In this document: positions 6,894 through 14,582 of the stretch, in pieces
Position numbering within the stretch: position 1 is the first letter of the stretch
How the letters are laid out: every line of letters begins with the position of its first letter
From: Candidatus Omnitrophota bacterium
GTDB taxonomy: Bacteria > Omnitrophota > Gorgyraeia > 1-14-0-20-64-10 > JACQQZ01
Assembly: GCA_016206635.1 (NCBI GenBank)
Contig: JACQRF010000032.1
Coordinates: 1-24,282 of the forward strand
Direction: 5' to 3'
Length of the DNA stretch: 24,282 bases
The notes under the pieces: model-generated
The model's database searches: none
Seen by the model: only the letters and a program-made list of their open reading frames with translations
What the model was told of the DNA's origin: nothing
Program-made: the position numbers and the translations under genes

Positions 6894-9355
6894 GGGCGGG
6901 CGCGCTCAGGGGCGCCGGGGTGCTGTTCCGCCGGGAGCTGCAGGCGTACCTGCGGTCCCCGATCGCCGCAGTCGTGGCGGTGGCCTACCTGTTGTTGAGC
7001 GGCGGGTTGTTCATCAGCCAATTCTTCCTGATCAAAGTCCTCGATCTGCGGGCCTTCTTCGATTTGCAGCCGTTCATCCTGGCGGTCGTGCTGCCGGCCA
7101 TCAGCATGCGGATCTGGGCGGAGGACCGCCAGCTCAACACGCTCGAGCTGCTGCTGAGCCTGCCGCTGCAGCCGTCGGCGCTGGTCCTGGGCAAATTCCT
7201 GGCGGCCGCAGCGTTCTTCGCCCTGCTGCTGGCGTCGACCTGGACGTTCCCGGCGCTGTTGTGGCTGCTGGGCCGGCCCGACGCCGGCCCGATCGCCGCC
7301 GGGTATCTCGGCCTCTTCCTCATGGGCGCCATGTACCTGGCGCTGGGGCAGTTCATCTCCGGGTTCTGCCGCGAGCAGATCGTCGCGTTCATCATCGGCT
7401 TGGTCGCGTGCCAGGGTCTCTATCTCCTGGGGACCGAGTTCATCGCCTCGACCGTGGATGGCTGGTGGCCCAGCCTCGGCGGATTCTTGCAGCAGCATCT
7501 CGGCGTGGCCGGCCATCTGGCGGCGTTTCAGAAAGGGGTGGTGGACGGGCGCGACGTCGCGTACTTCCTCCTGTTGGCCGGCGTCTTCCTGGCCCTCAAC
7601 GGGCTGTGGATGGAAGGCCGGCTGCGGCCCCGCGCGCGGGTGACGTTCGCCATGGCGTGCGGGCTCGGGGTCGCGATCGCCGTGGCCGCCCACGGCGTGC
7701 TGCAGCAGCTCCCGCTGGGCCGGGCGGATTGGACCGCGTCGAAGGCGTACACGGTGGCGCCCGCCACGCGCCAGCTGCTGCGCCAGCTGGAGGTGCCGGC
7801 GACCGTCAAGCTCTACCTCTCGCCGCCGGACAAGATGCCGACGGCGATGCGGACCCTGGAGCGGGACGTGCGGGATGCGTTGGAAGAGCTGCGGCTGGCC
7901 TCCGGCGGAAACCTCCACTACACGGTGTCGCACATGGAGGCCAGCGCGGCGATGGCCGAGCCGCCCGGCGACGAGGGGCCGTCCCGCGAGCAGCTGCTCG
8001 GCCGCAAGGGCATTCGCCCGTTCCAAGTCCAGTCGATCGAGGCGGACGAGCTCGGGGTCCGGCTGATCTACGCGTCGGCGGCGATCGCCTATCGAGACCG
8101 CCCCGAGGAGATCATCCCGCAGATCGTGCCGGACACCCTCGATCAATTTGAATATCTGGTGATGTCCCGGATCTACCGGATGACGCTGGAGACGCTCCCG
8201 CAAGTGGCGCTCCTGGCCCCCTACGCGCAGAAGGCCGTGGACCCCCAGGTCCTGCAGCTGTTGCAGCAGCTCGGCATGAATGCGCAAGATTCATTGACCG
8301 ACGATGCCTACCGGTACCTGGCGGCGGCCCTCCAGCGCGAAGGATATCGCTTCGCCCGGATCCGGCTCACCGAGCAGGAGCCGATCCCGCCGGACACCCG
8401 CGCGCTGGTCATCGTCGATCCCGGCGAGCTGAACGACCGCCAGCGGTACGAGATCAATCGCTACCTCGTCGAGGGGGGCACCCTCTTCGTCGCGGCCCAG
8501 CGGTACCAATTCCAATACGCGCAGCAGGGCCGCGGGGTCGGCGCGATCCCGAAGCCGCAGGTGATCGGGCTTGACCCGCTCTTGAGCGGCTGGGGCGTGG
8601 CGGTCAGCCCGGACATCCTCTTCGATCAGGAGTCGCGCCTGTTGACGATCTCCATGGGCGGCGGCCCGTTCGGGTTCGCCGTGCCGGTCCAGGCCCCGAT
8701 CCATGTGTTCGTCGGCCAGTCGCAGATGAACCACGCCCTCAGCATCACCGGCCAACTGCCGCCGCTCATGTACTTGTGGGGCAGCGCGCTCACCCTGCAG
8801 GACGCCGCGCTGAAGGCCCAAGGCGTGACGACCACGACGTTGTTCACCTCCAGCCCGAAGAGCTGGCTGGTCCCGCTCTCGGACTACGACACCTTCTCTC
8901 CCTCGAAGCCGGTGGCGGGACCGCAGCCGCTGGCGGTCTGGGCGCGCGGGACGTTTGCGGACCAGTATGCCGGCCGCCCGGCGCCGGCCTGGTCGAGCGA
9001 GACCCCCGCGGCCTCGGACAAGCCGGCCCCGGCTGGACCCGGCGCGCCGCTCACCCCGAAGCCGGGCCAATTGATCGTGACCGGCTGCAGCGAGATGTTC
9101 AAGGAACAATTGATCGGCGAGGGGGGCCATCTGCCGTTCATCGTGAACGCCGTGGACACGCTGGTCTCGGGGGGGCAGCTCGTGGGCATCCGGAACAAAC
9201 AGCCGGTCGCGCGGGCACTGGCGACCGTCTCCCCGTCCGTCAAAGCCTGGGCCCGCGGGTTGACGTTGGGGGTGATGCCGTGGCTCATCGTCGCGGCCGC
9301 GCTGGCCCACGCGGCGTGGCGGCGCCGGGTCCGCGAGGCGTACGCCCGAGGGTAA
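6890..9355 (+). CDS. fused ABC-2 permease / GldG-like auxiliary protein
   Basis: This 821-aa protein joins two proteins that are usually separate. Residues 1 to about 240 are a GldF-like ABC-2 permease with about six membrane segments (for example AVVAVAYLLLSGGLFISQFF, IVAFIIGLVACQGLYLL). A further segment (VTFAMACGLGVAIAVAAHG) then leads into the GldG/ABC_transp_aux domain, which starts DWTASKAYTVAPATRQLLRQL and is followed by VKLYLSPPD. That domain should lie outside the membrane. A Pro-rich linker near residue 700 precedes a C-terminal membrane helix (LGVMPWLIVAAALAHAAW). The ATG overlaps the ATPase stop. The fusion means the permease and its large extracytoplasmic domain are made in one-to-one ratio. 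The transported substrate is not evident. Confidence 0.85.
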   Translation: MRAGALRGAGVLFRRELQAYLRSPIAAVVAVAYLLLSGGLFISQFFLIKVLDLRAFFDLQPFILAVVLPAISMRIWAEDRQLNTLELLLSLPLQPSALVLGKFLAAAAFFALLLASTWTFPALLWLLGRPDAGPIAAGYLGLFLMGAMYLALGQFISGFCREQIVAFIIGLVACQGLYLLGTEFIASTVDGWWPSLGGFLQQHLGVAGHLAAFQKGVVDGRDVAYFLLLAGVFLALNGLWMEGRLRPRARVTFAMACGLGVAIAVAAHGVLQQLPLGRADWTASKAYTVAPATRQLLRQLEVPATVKLYLSPPDKMPTAMRTLERDVRDALEELRLASGGNLHYTVSHMEASAAMAEPPGDEGPSREQLLGRKGIRPFQVQSIEADELGVRLIYASAAIAYRDRPEEIIPQIVPDTLDQFEYLVMSRIYRMTLETLPQVALLAPYAQKAVDPQVLQLLQQLGMNAQDSLTDDAYRYLAAALQREGYRFARIRLTEQEPIPPDTRALVIVDPGELNDRQRYEINRYLVEGGTLFVAAQRYQFQYAQQGRGVGAIPKPQVIGLDPLLSGWGVAVSPDILFDQESRLLTISMGGGPFGFAVPVQAPIHVFVGQSQMNHALSITGQLPPLMYLWGSALTLQDAALKAQGVTTTTLFTSSPKSWLVPLSDYDTFSPSKPVAGPQPLAVWARGTFADQYAGRPAPAWSSETPAASDKPAPAGPGAPLTPKPGQLIVTGCSEMFKEQLIGEGGHLPFIVNAVDTLVSGGQLVGIRNKQPVARALATVSPSVKAWARGLTLGVMPWLIVAAALAHAAWRRRVREAYARG

Positions 9356-9361
9356 GGGACG

Positions 9362-10372
9362 ATGACACGCCAGCGCCTGCTCCTCCTCGTGGTGATCCTG
9401 GGCGCGCTCATCGGCCTCGGCCGCTGGCTGTCGGGGCGCGCGCCGGTCACGCCGGCCGGCGAAGGCCCCGTCCGATTCGCGCCGGCCACCCTGTCCCCGG
9501 ACGCCGTGACCCGGATCGAATTCTCGGCCGGGCCCGCGACGTCCGAGCCGCAGGTCCGGCTCGCGAGGGATCTTGAGCGCGGCTGGCAGATCACGTCATG
9601 GCGGCAGGTCCCCGCCGACCCGGAGCGGATCGGCCGGGTGATCGGGATCGTGCGCGGCCTGACCGGCGAGGTGCGGGCGACCGGCGCGCAGTGGTTCTCG
9701 CCGTTTCGCGTCGGCGATGGGGAAGGGCTGCGCCTGGTGGTGTGGCAGGGGGACCAGGTGGTCTGCGATCTCGTCATCAACCGCAGCCCGAAGGCGTCAT
9801 GGATGAGCGTGGTCCGGCCTCGGGATCGCGAGATCGTCTGCGTGGTCGAGCAGAACTTGCTCGGCGAGCTGGCCGATGTCTGGGGCGAGGTGGCGACGGA
9901 TCCCCCCTCTCAGAAACCGTGGGCCGACCTGCGGCTGTTCCGCACGGCGTCGGGGGTCCGGGATCTGGAGCTCGCCGAGCAGGTGAAAGGGGCGTGGGTG
10001 GTCCGGGGCGAGCGGCACGCGCCGTTCGACGCCGAGGCGCAAGGGTTGGTGGACGGGCTGCGTGGCGCGCGCGCGCGCGAGGTGATGGACCCAGGCGCGC
10101 CCCCCGCGGGTTTCACGCCGCGGTGGCGATGGCACATCGCGTCGCTCGAGGGCGCGTCGGTCGAGCTGGAAGAGCCCGCCGCCTCCCCCCGCGCGCCATC
10201 ACCCCCGGCGACGATGACCGTGCGCCGGCTGCCGGATGGCACGTATCTGACGATCGAGGCCTCTACCCTGGCGTCGTTCCGCGAGCGCCTGCTCCCGCCG
10301 CCGGCCCCGCCGAAGAAGCCCGGGTCCACGAAGCCGCCCGCTAAATCCTCCAAGCCGGCCGACGGCTCGTAG
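9362..10372 (+). CDS. DUF4340-like membrane-anchored protein
   Basis: This 336-aa protein has an N-terminal membrane anchor (LLLLVVILGALIGLG) followed by a soluble domain with the DUF4340 pattern: VTRIEF, then VRLARDLERGWQIT, then DPERIGRVIGIVRGLTG and WMSVVRPRDREIVCVV. The start at 9362 follows GAGGGTAAGGGA. DUF4340 proteins almost always sit directly downstream of GldG-like genes, as here, and are assumed to form part of that transporter on the outer face of the membrane. The C-terminus is rich in Pro, Lys and Ser and probably disordered. Its stop overlaps the next start by one base (TAGTG). Confidence 0.8.
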   Translation: MTRQRLLLLVVILGALIGLGRWLSGRAPVTPAGEGPVRFAPATLSPDAVTRIEFSAGPATSEPQVRLARDLERGWQITSWRQVPADPERIGRVIGIVRGLTGEVRATGAQWFSPFRVGDGEGLRLVVWQGDQVVCDLVINRSPKASWMSVVRPRDREIVCVVEQNLLGELADVWGEVATDPPSQKPWADLRLFRTASGVRDLELAEQVKGAWVVRGERHAPFDAEAQGLVDGLRGARAREVMDPGAPPAGFTPRWRWHIASLEGASVELEEPAASPRAPSPPATMTVRRLPDGTYLTIEASTLASFRERLLPPPAPPKKPGSTKPPAKSSKPADGS

Positions 10373-11229
10373 TGCGCCTGACCTCGCTCAACGAGCTTCT
10401 CCACGCGGGCGAGCGGGTTGAGGGGACATGGGCGTTGACGCCGTATCACACCCTCCAGTACCGCCGCCACCGAAAGAGGGAAGGGACGATCGTGCTCACC
10501 GGAGACCTCGTCGGCGCGGAGTCCACCGGCCTGACCCTGCAGGTCACCGGCCAGACGGTCGGCGACGACCTCGTCGGCCGCACCCTCACCCTGCGCGGCC
10601 GCTGGCAGGTGGACGCGATGAACCGGCTGACGTTCTTCGTCGAGCGGGAAGGGGGGCGGTACGATCGCCTCACGCTGCATGGCGCCTGGGGCCTCGGGCG
10701 GCGCCATGAGCTCCGCTATCACGTCCGGCAGTCGTCGGCCGGCGGGCCCTCGCCGGTGCAGACCCTCACGTTCGCCGGGGCGTGGGCGCTCTCGGAGCGT
10801 CGCCGCCTCACCTACGTCGTCGAAGGCGGGCGCGGCGGCGCGTTTCGGCTCCGCGGCACGTTCCAGACCCCGTCCATTCTCGCGAAGACCGGCGAGCTTC
10901 GCTATCAACTCGGCGTGGAAGCGGCCGGCCGCCGGCGCCTGCAGACCCTCACGTTCTTCGGCACCTGGCGCGTCTCGCGGACCCTGGAGGTGACGTTCGA
11001 GCTCCCGATGGGCGGTGGGCGCGCGGGGGCCCTGCGGTTCGGCGCCGAGTACTCGACGGGGCCGCGCGGCGCCATCACCGCCGCGTTGACCGCCCCCGGT
11101 GGGCAGCCGCTTGGGTTGGAGGTGGTCTTCACGCGGGAGCTGTGGCGCGGCCAGGGCGAGGCGTTCATCCGGCTGCGCCGCGCGCTCGAGGAGACGGCGG
11201 TCGAGGGCGGCGTCCGGGGCCGCTGGTAG
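10372..11229 (+). CDS. unrecognised protein made of about nine beta-hairpin repeats
   Basis: It starts at a GTG that shares one base with the previous stop. The 285-aa product has no signal peptide, membrane segment or known motif. Nearly the whole chain is a series of units of about 27-33 residues with the pattern L-T-[LF]-x-G-x-W-x-[LV]-x-x-x-x-x-L-T-[FY]-x-V-E. Examples are LTLRGRWQVDAMNRLTFFVE, LTLHGAWGLGRRHELRYHVR, LTFAGAWALSERRRLTYVVE and LTFFGTWRVSRTLEVTFELP. Each unit looks like two beta strands joined by a turn, so the fold could be a beta-solenoid or one long meander. The chain is rich in Arg and Gly. Its place at the end of the gld-like cluster and before phoB suggests a link to the transporter, but the function is unknown. 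Confidence 0.7.
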   Translation: MRLTSLNELLHAGERVEGTWALTPYHTLQYRRHRKREGTIVLTGDLVGAESTGLTLQVTGQTVGDDLVGRTLTLRGRWQVDAMNRLTFFVEREGGRYDRLTLHGAWGLGRRHELRYHVRQSSAGGPSPVQTLTFAGAWALSERRRLTYVVEGGRGGAFRLRGTFQTPSILAKTGELRYQLGVEAAGRRRLQTLTFFGTWRVSRTLEVTFELPMGGGRAGALRFGAEYSTGPRGAITAALTAPGGQPLGLEVVFTRELWRGQGEAFIRLRRALEETAVEGGVRGRW

Positions 11230-11249
11230 CGCGGTGCGGGGGGACAATG

Positions 11250-11258
11250 TGGTATAAG
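11250..11258 (+). promoter_or_regulatory. possible extended -10 element before phoB
   Basis: TGG followed by TATAAG forms an extended -10 (TGn-TATAAT-like). Its end is eight bases before the phoB ATG, so transcription would start at or next to the start codon. No good -35 is visible. AAGGAAAGG at 11257-11265 could instead be the ribosome site of a longer transcript. Confidence 0.4.
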
Positions 11259-11266
11259 GAAAGGCG

Positions 11267-11974
11267 ATGACGCCGCGCGCCAAGATCCTCGTGGTGGAAG
11301 ACGAGAAGAATATCGCCCGGGTCGTGACGTACACCTTGGAAAAGGAAGGGTACCAGGTGAGCGTGGCCAAGGACGGGCAGGAGGCGCTGGACACCGCCCG
11401 CCGGGAATCGCCCGACCTGTTGGTGCTCGATCTCATGCTGCCCGGCGTCGACGGGCTCGACGTGTGCCGGCAGCTGCGCGCCGATCCCCGCACGGCCGCC
11501 CTCTCCATCATCATGCTCACCGCGAAGACGCAGGAGGCGGACCGCGTCGTCGGGTTGGAGCTCGGCGCCGACGATTATCTCCCCAAGCCATTCAGCCCGC
11601 GGGAACTGGCCGCGCGCGTCAAGGCGGTGCTGCGCCGCGCGGCGCGGCCGGAGCTGCCCGCGACCTGGCGGTGCGGCGGGCTGGAGGCGGATTGGGAGCG
11701 GCGGTTGATCAAGGTCAAGCAGAAGTCGGCGACGCTCACCCCGAAAGAGTTCGAGTTGCTGCGGGTGCTCGTGGAGGCCCGCGGCCGCGTGCTGTCCCGG
11801 GCACAGCTCCTGGAGCGCGTCTGGGGGTACGAGCAGGCGGTCGAGATCCAGAGCCGGACCGTGGACCTCCACATCAGCCAGCTGCGCCAGAAACTCGGCC
11901 CGGAAGGCAAGCGGATTCTCACGGTGACCGGCGCCGGCTACCGGTTCCGGATGCCGGAGGAGGACGCCACATGA
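11267..11974 (+). CDS. phoB: phosphate regulon response regulator PhoB
   Basis: This 235-aa OmpR/PhoB-type regulator has a receiver domain with acidic residues E11/D12, phospho-acceptor D55 (LLVLDLMLPG), T85 (IMLTAK) and K107 (LPKPF). A C-terminal winged helix follows (LTPKEFELLRVLVEARGRVLSRAQLLERVWGYE, then RTVDLHISQLRQKLG). Phosphorylated PhoB binds Pho boxes, and two such boxes lie downstream, before the porin and pstS genes. The next gene is its kinase, at an ATGA overlap, and the pst genes follow, so I name it PhoB rather than another OmpR-family member. No Pho box is visible before phoB itself. Confidence 0.9.
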   Translation: MTPRAKILVVEDEKNIARVVTYTLEKEGYQVSVAKDGQEALDTARRESPDLLVLDLMLPGVDGLDVCRQLRADPRTAALSIIMLTAKTQEADRVVGLELGADDYLPKPFSPRELAARVKAVLRRAARPELPATWRCGGLEADWERRLIKVKQKSATLTPKEFELLRVLVEARGRVLSRAQLLERVWGYEQAVEIQSRTVDLHISQLRQKLGPEGKRILTVTGAGYRFRMPEEDAT

Positions 11975-13089
11975 CGTGGGTCATGTGGCGCCGCCGACGG
12001 GCGGCGGCCGAGGCCCCGGATCCGACCGTCGAAGCCCGGCTCCAGGACCAGGCGCGCGCCTTGGAAACCAGCCGCAGCCAAATGGAGGATCTCCTCCACG
12101 GCATGGTGGAGGGGGTCCTGGCGATCGGCCCGCGCGGCGAGATCCTCGTGATCAATCCGGCGGCCCGAGAGATCTTGGGGATCCCGCCGGGACGTACGCC
12201 CGCGGCGGCTGCCGATGTCGTGCGGCAGCCCGAACTCAAGGCGCTCCTCGACACGACGCTGGCGACCGGCGGGCCGGCCGCCGGCGATGTCACGCTCTAC
12301 GCCCCGGCCGAGCGCCGCTTGCGCGTGCACGCGACGAGTTGCCAGGCCCCCGACGGCCGCGGGGCGCTGTTGGTGCTCCACGACATCACCGACCTGCAGC
12401 GTTTGGAGCAGATCCGCCGGGAATTCGTCGCGAACGTCTCGCACGAGCTGAAGACGCCGCTGACGGCGATTCGCGGGGCGGTCGAGACGCTGCTCGACGG
12501 GGCGCTGGGCGATCCCCGGCACAACCGGTCGTTTGTTGAGGCGATCGCGGAGGAGTCGGCGCGGCTCGGGCGGCTGGTGGACGATCTGCTGACGCTGGCG
12601 CAGGTCGAGTCCAAGCCGATTGACCGGTCCAAGCGGCCGATCGCGGTGGGCGAGTTCCTGACGCGGGAGCTGGCGCGGCAGCAGGCGTTGGCCGCGACCT
12701 GCGGCGTCACGCTGACCGCGGAGGCGGTGGAGCCGGCGTTGACGGTCTCGGCCGACCCGCACCAACTGACGCAGGCGGTCGGCAATCTCCTGGAGAACGC
12801 CATCAAATACAATCGTCCGCAGGGGCGGGTGATGGTGCGCGCCGCCGCGGACGGCCCAGCGTGCCGCATCGTGGTCGAAGACACCGGGATGGGGATCCCG
12901 GCGGCCGACCTGCCGCGGATCTTCGAGCGGTTCTACCGGGTGGACAAGGCCCGCTCCCGGGAGACCGGCGGCACCGGCTTGGGGCTGTCCATCATCAAGC
13001 ACGTGGCCGAGGCGCACGGCGGCTCCGTCTCCGTCGAAAGCCGGCCTGGCCACGGCTCCTGTTTTACGCTCCGCCTGCCACTCGCGTAG
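11971..13089 (+). CDS. phoR: PhoR-type sensor histidine kinase lacking membrane segments
   Basis: This 372-aa kinase starts at an ATG overlapping the phoB stop, with GGAGGAGG at 11956-11963 upstream. Residues 1 to about 40 are basic and then coiled-coil-like. A PAS domain covers about 35-145, the H box FVANVSHELKTPLTAIRGA carries H158, the N box is NLLENAIKYN at about 272-281, and EDTGMGIP, FERFYRVDKARS and GGTGLGLSIIKHV form the ATP-binding domain. Typical PhoR has one or two N-terminal membrane helices. This one has none, and the frame upstream of 11971 codes for nothing hydrophobic, so it is probably cytosolic. PhoR senses phosphate through the PstSCAB-PhoU complex rather than directly, so a soluble form could still work through its PAS domain. 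Confidence 0.88.
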   Translation: MTWVMWRRRRAAAEAPDPTVEARLQDQARALETSRSQMEDLLHGMVEGVLAIGPRGEILVINPAAREILGIPPGRTPAAAADVVRQPELKALLDTTLATGGPAAGDVTLYAPAERRLRVHATSCQAPDGRGALLVLHDITDLQRLEQIRREFVANVSHELKTPLTAIRGAVETLLDGALGDPRHNRSFVEAIAEESARLGRLVDDLLTLAQVESKPIDRSKRPIAVGEFLTRELARQQALAATCGVTLTAEAVEPALTVSADPHQLTQAVGNLLENAIKYNRPQGRVMVRAAADGPACRIVVEDTGMGIPAADLPRIFERFYRVDKARSRETGGTGLGLSIIKHVAEAHGGSVSVESRPGHGSCFTLRLPLA

Positions 13090-13099
13090 CCCCCCGCAA

Positions 13100-13139
13100 C
13101 TGACAGAATCCTGACACGGCCCTCATCACCGCCTGACGC
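13100..13139 (+). promoter_or_regulatory. Pho box with four half-sites before the porin gene
   Basis: Four 7-bp half-sites repeat with an exact 11-bp period: CTGACAG (13100), CTGACAC (13111), CTCATCA (13122) and CTGACGC (13133). Two 7-bp direct repeats separated by 4 bp is the classic PhoB-binding arrangement (E. coli CTGTCAT). A possible -10, TACACT, lies at 13148-13153, so the last half-sites would take the place of a -35. Confidence 0.75.
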
Positions 13140-13160
13140 TGATTCCGTACACTTGTCTCA

Positions 13161-13229
13161 ATGAACACGATGACGCATACACCAGGGAGGTGTCGCATGA
13201 CGCATGAACTCGAGCAGGAGATCCCATGA
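13161..13229 (+). CDS. possible leader peptide ahead of the porin
   Basis: An ATG at 13161 opens a 22-codon frame. An in-frame ATG at 13197 with a strong ribosome site (GGGAGG at 13185-13190) would give only MTHELEQEIP. The frame ends in TGA at 13227-13229, overlapping the porin ATG at 13226. This arrangement would couple translation of the leader and the porin. It could also be chance, since the porin has its own AGGAG at 13216-13220. Confidence 0.35.
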   Translation: MNTMTHTPGRCRMTHELEQEIP

Positions 13230-14500
13230 CGCGTGTGGTGGCTGTCATCACCGCCATGCTGCTGGCCACATCCAGTGCCGTGCCGTCGGCCTGGGCGTCG
13301 GAGGATGAGATGGTGGACGTGTTGATCCGCAAGCTGGTGCAGAAGGGGGTGCTGACCCGCGAGGACGCGCGGGAGATCCGCGAGGAGGTGGCCGAGGAGG
13401 CGGCCAAGATGGCCAAGGCGCGTGAGGGAGAGGCGAAGGATGCGGCGAAGAAGATGGCCGGCGGCTCCTGGTTGGACAAGGTGAAGTGGGGCGGTGACTT
13501 GCGCTTGCGTCACGAGACGCAGCGCCGCGAGCCGGCGCAAGACCGGAACCGTGAACGGTTCCGCCTGCGGTTCGGCTTCAAGGCCAAGCCGGTGGAGCCG
13601 GTGGAGATCGGCGTCCGCTTGGCGACCGGGGCCAGTGGCGACCCAGTGTCCACGAACCAAAGCTTCAGCAACACCTTCGATAAAAAGGCGATCTTCATTG
13701 ACCAGGCCTACGCGAAGTACACCACGCCGCTGAAAGGGCTCTCGTTGACCGGCGGGAAGATGGAGAACCCGTTCCAGACGACCGACATCGTCTGGGACAG
13801 CGACGTGACGCCGGAAGGGGCGGTGGCGCAATGGCAACTGCCGGGGGAAGGGACGATCCGGCCGTTCGTCACGCTCGGGGCGTTCCAGATCTCCGAGCTC
13901 AACGCCGACGCCGGCGATCCGGGGTTGTTCGCCGGCCAGGTGGGGGCGGACGTCGCCCTGCCGTTCGGCGAGGGCTGGGCGTGGCAGCCGTCCGTGGCGT
14001 TCTATGATTTCACGGCGATCGAAGCCAAGCGCACGAACGACGTGACGAACGCCCCGGCCGGCAACTCGACCGACGGCGCCTCGGCCGCGGCCCGGTTCCG
14101 CTACGACTACGACGTCGTCTCAATCCTGAACAAAGTGACGCTGCCAAAGGTGTTTCATCAGCCGTTGCAGTTCCTCAGCGACTACACGCACAATACGGCC
14201 GCCAACGATGACGGCGGGGCGTGGCAAGCGGGCGTGGAGTACGGCCAGGTGACGGAGAAACTCGGGAGCTGGAAGGCCCTCTACTACTACAAGCGGCTGG
14301 AGCCGGACGCGACGTTCGGGGCGCTCACCGACTCCGACTTCGGGACCGGCGGCACCAACCACCAGGGCCACATCATGGGGGTGACGATGGGGCTCAACAA
14401 GGCGGCGAACGTCGGGCTGAGGTATCTGAGGACCGATGAGGTGTCGGGCTCTCAGAACCGCGCCGACACGCTCCAAGCCGACCTGCAGGTGAAGTTCTAA
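13226..14500 (+). CDS. putative outer-membrane porin of the phosphate regulon
   Basis: This 424-aa protein has a signal peptide (to about AVPSAWA). A charged helical, probably coiled-coil segment follows (LIRKLVQKGVLTREDAREIREE and on), then a beta-barrel that starts at WGGDLRLRHETQRRE and RNRERFRLRFGFKAKP and ends in LQADLQVKF with a C-terminal Phe. This matches the putative porin family Porin_5. The coding start is supported by AGGAG at 13216-13220. The gene lies between phoR and pstS, with a four-half-site Pho box in front, so it is probably induced by phosphate starvation and lets phosphate cross the outer membrane, like OprP/OprO or PhoE. Its specificity cannot be read from the sequence. 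Confidence 0.8.
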   Translation: MTRVVAVITAMLLATSSAVPSAWASEDEMVDVLIRKLVQKGVLTREDAREIREEVAEEAAKMAKAREGEAKDAAKKMAGGSWLDKVKWGGDLRLRHETQRREPAQDRNRERFRLRFGFKAKPVEPVEIGVRLATGASGDPVSTNQSFSNTFDKKAIFIDQAYAKYTTPLKGLSLTGGKMENPFQTTDIVWDSDVTPEGAVAQWQLPGEGTIRPFVTLGAFQISELNADAGDPGLFAGQVGADVALPFGEGWAWQPSVAFYDFTAIEAKRTNDVTNAPAGNSTDGASAAARFRYDYDVVSILNKVTLPKVFHQPLQFLSDYTHNTAANDDGGAWQAGVEYGQVTEKLGSWKALYYYKRLEPDATFGALTDSDFGTGGTNHQGHIMGVTMGLNKAANVGLRYLRTDEVSGSQNRADTLQADLQVKF

Positions 14501-14520
14501 GATGGGGGTTTTACACGGTC

Positions 14521-14538
14521 CTGACAATTTCCTGACAT
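14521..14538 (+). promoter_or_regulatory. Pho box before pstS
   Basis: CTGACAA and CTGACAT are separated by TTTC, giving the 7+4+7 arrangement of a PhoB site. They share the CCTGACA core with the half-sites before the porin. A possible -10, TACGCT, lies at 14558-14563. The box means pstS can be induced independently of the porin transcript. Confidence 0.75.
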
Positions 14539-14582
14539 GATCCAGACCACGAGACGCTACGCTTAACCCGATGGAGATGGCC

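Noticed and set aside
10065..10079. Alternating GC tract (possible Z-DNA)
   Set aside because: It is short, lies inside the DUF4340 coding region and encodes Arg-Ala codons as expected for this composition.
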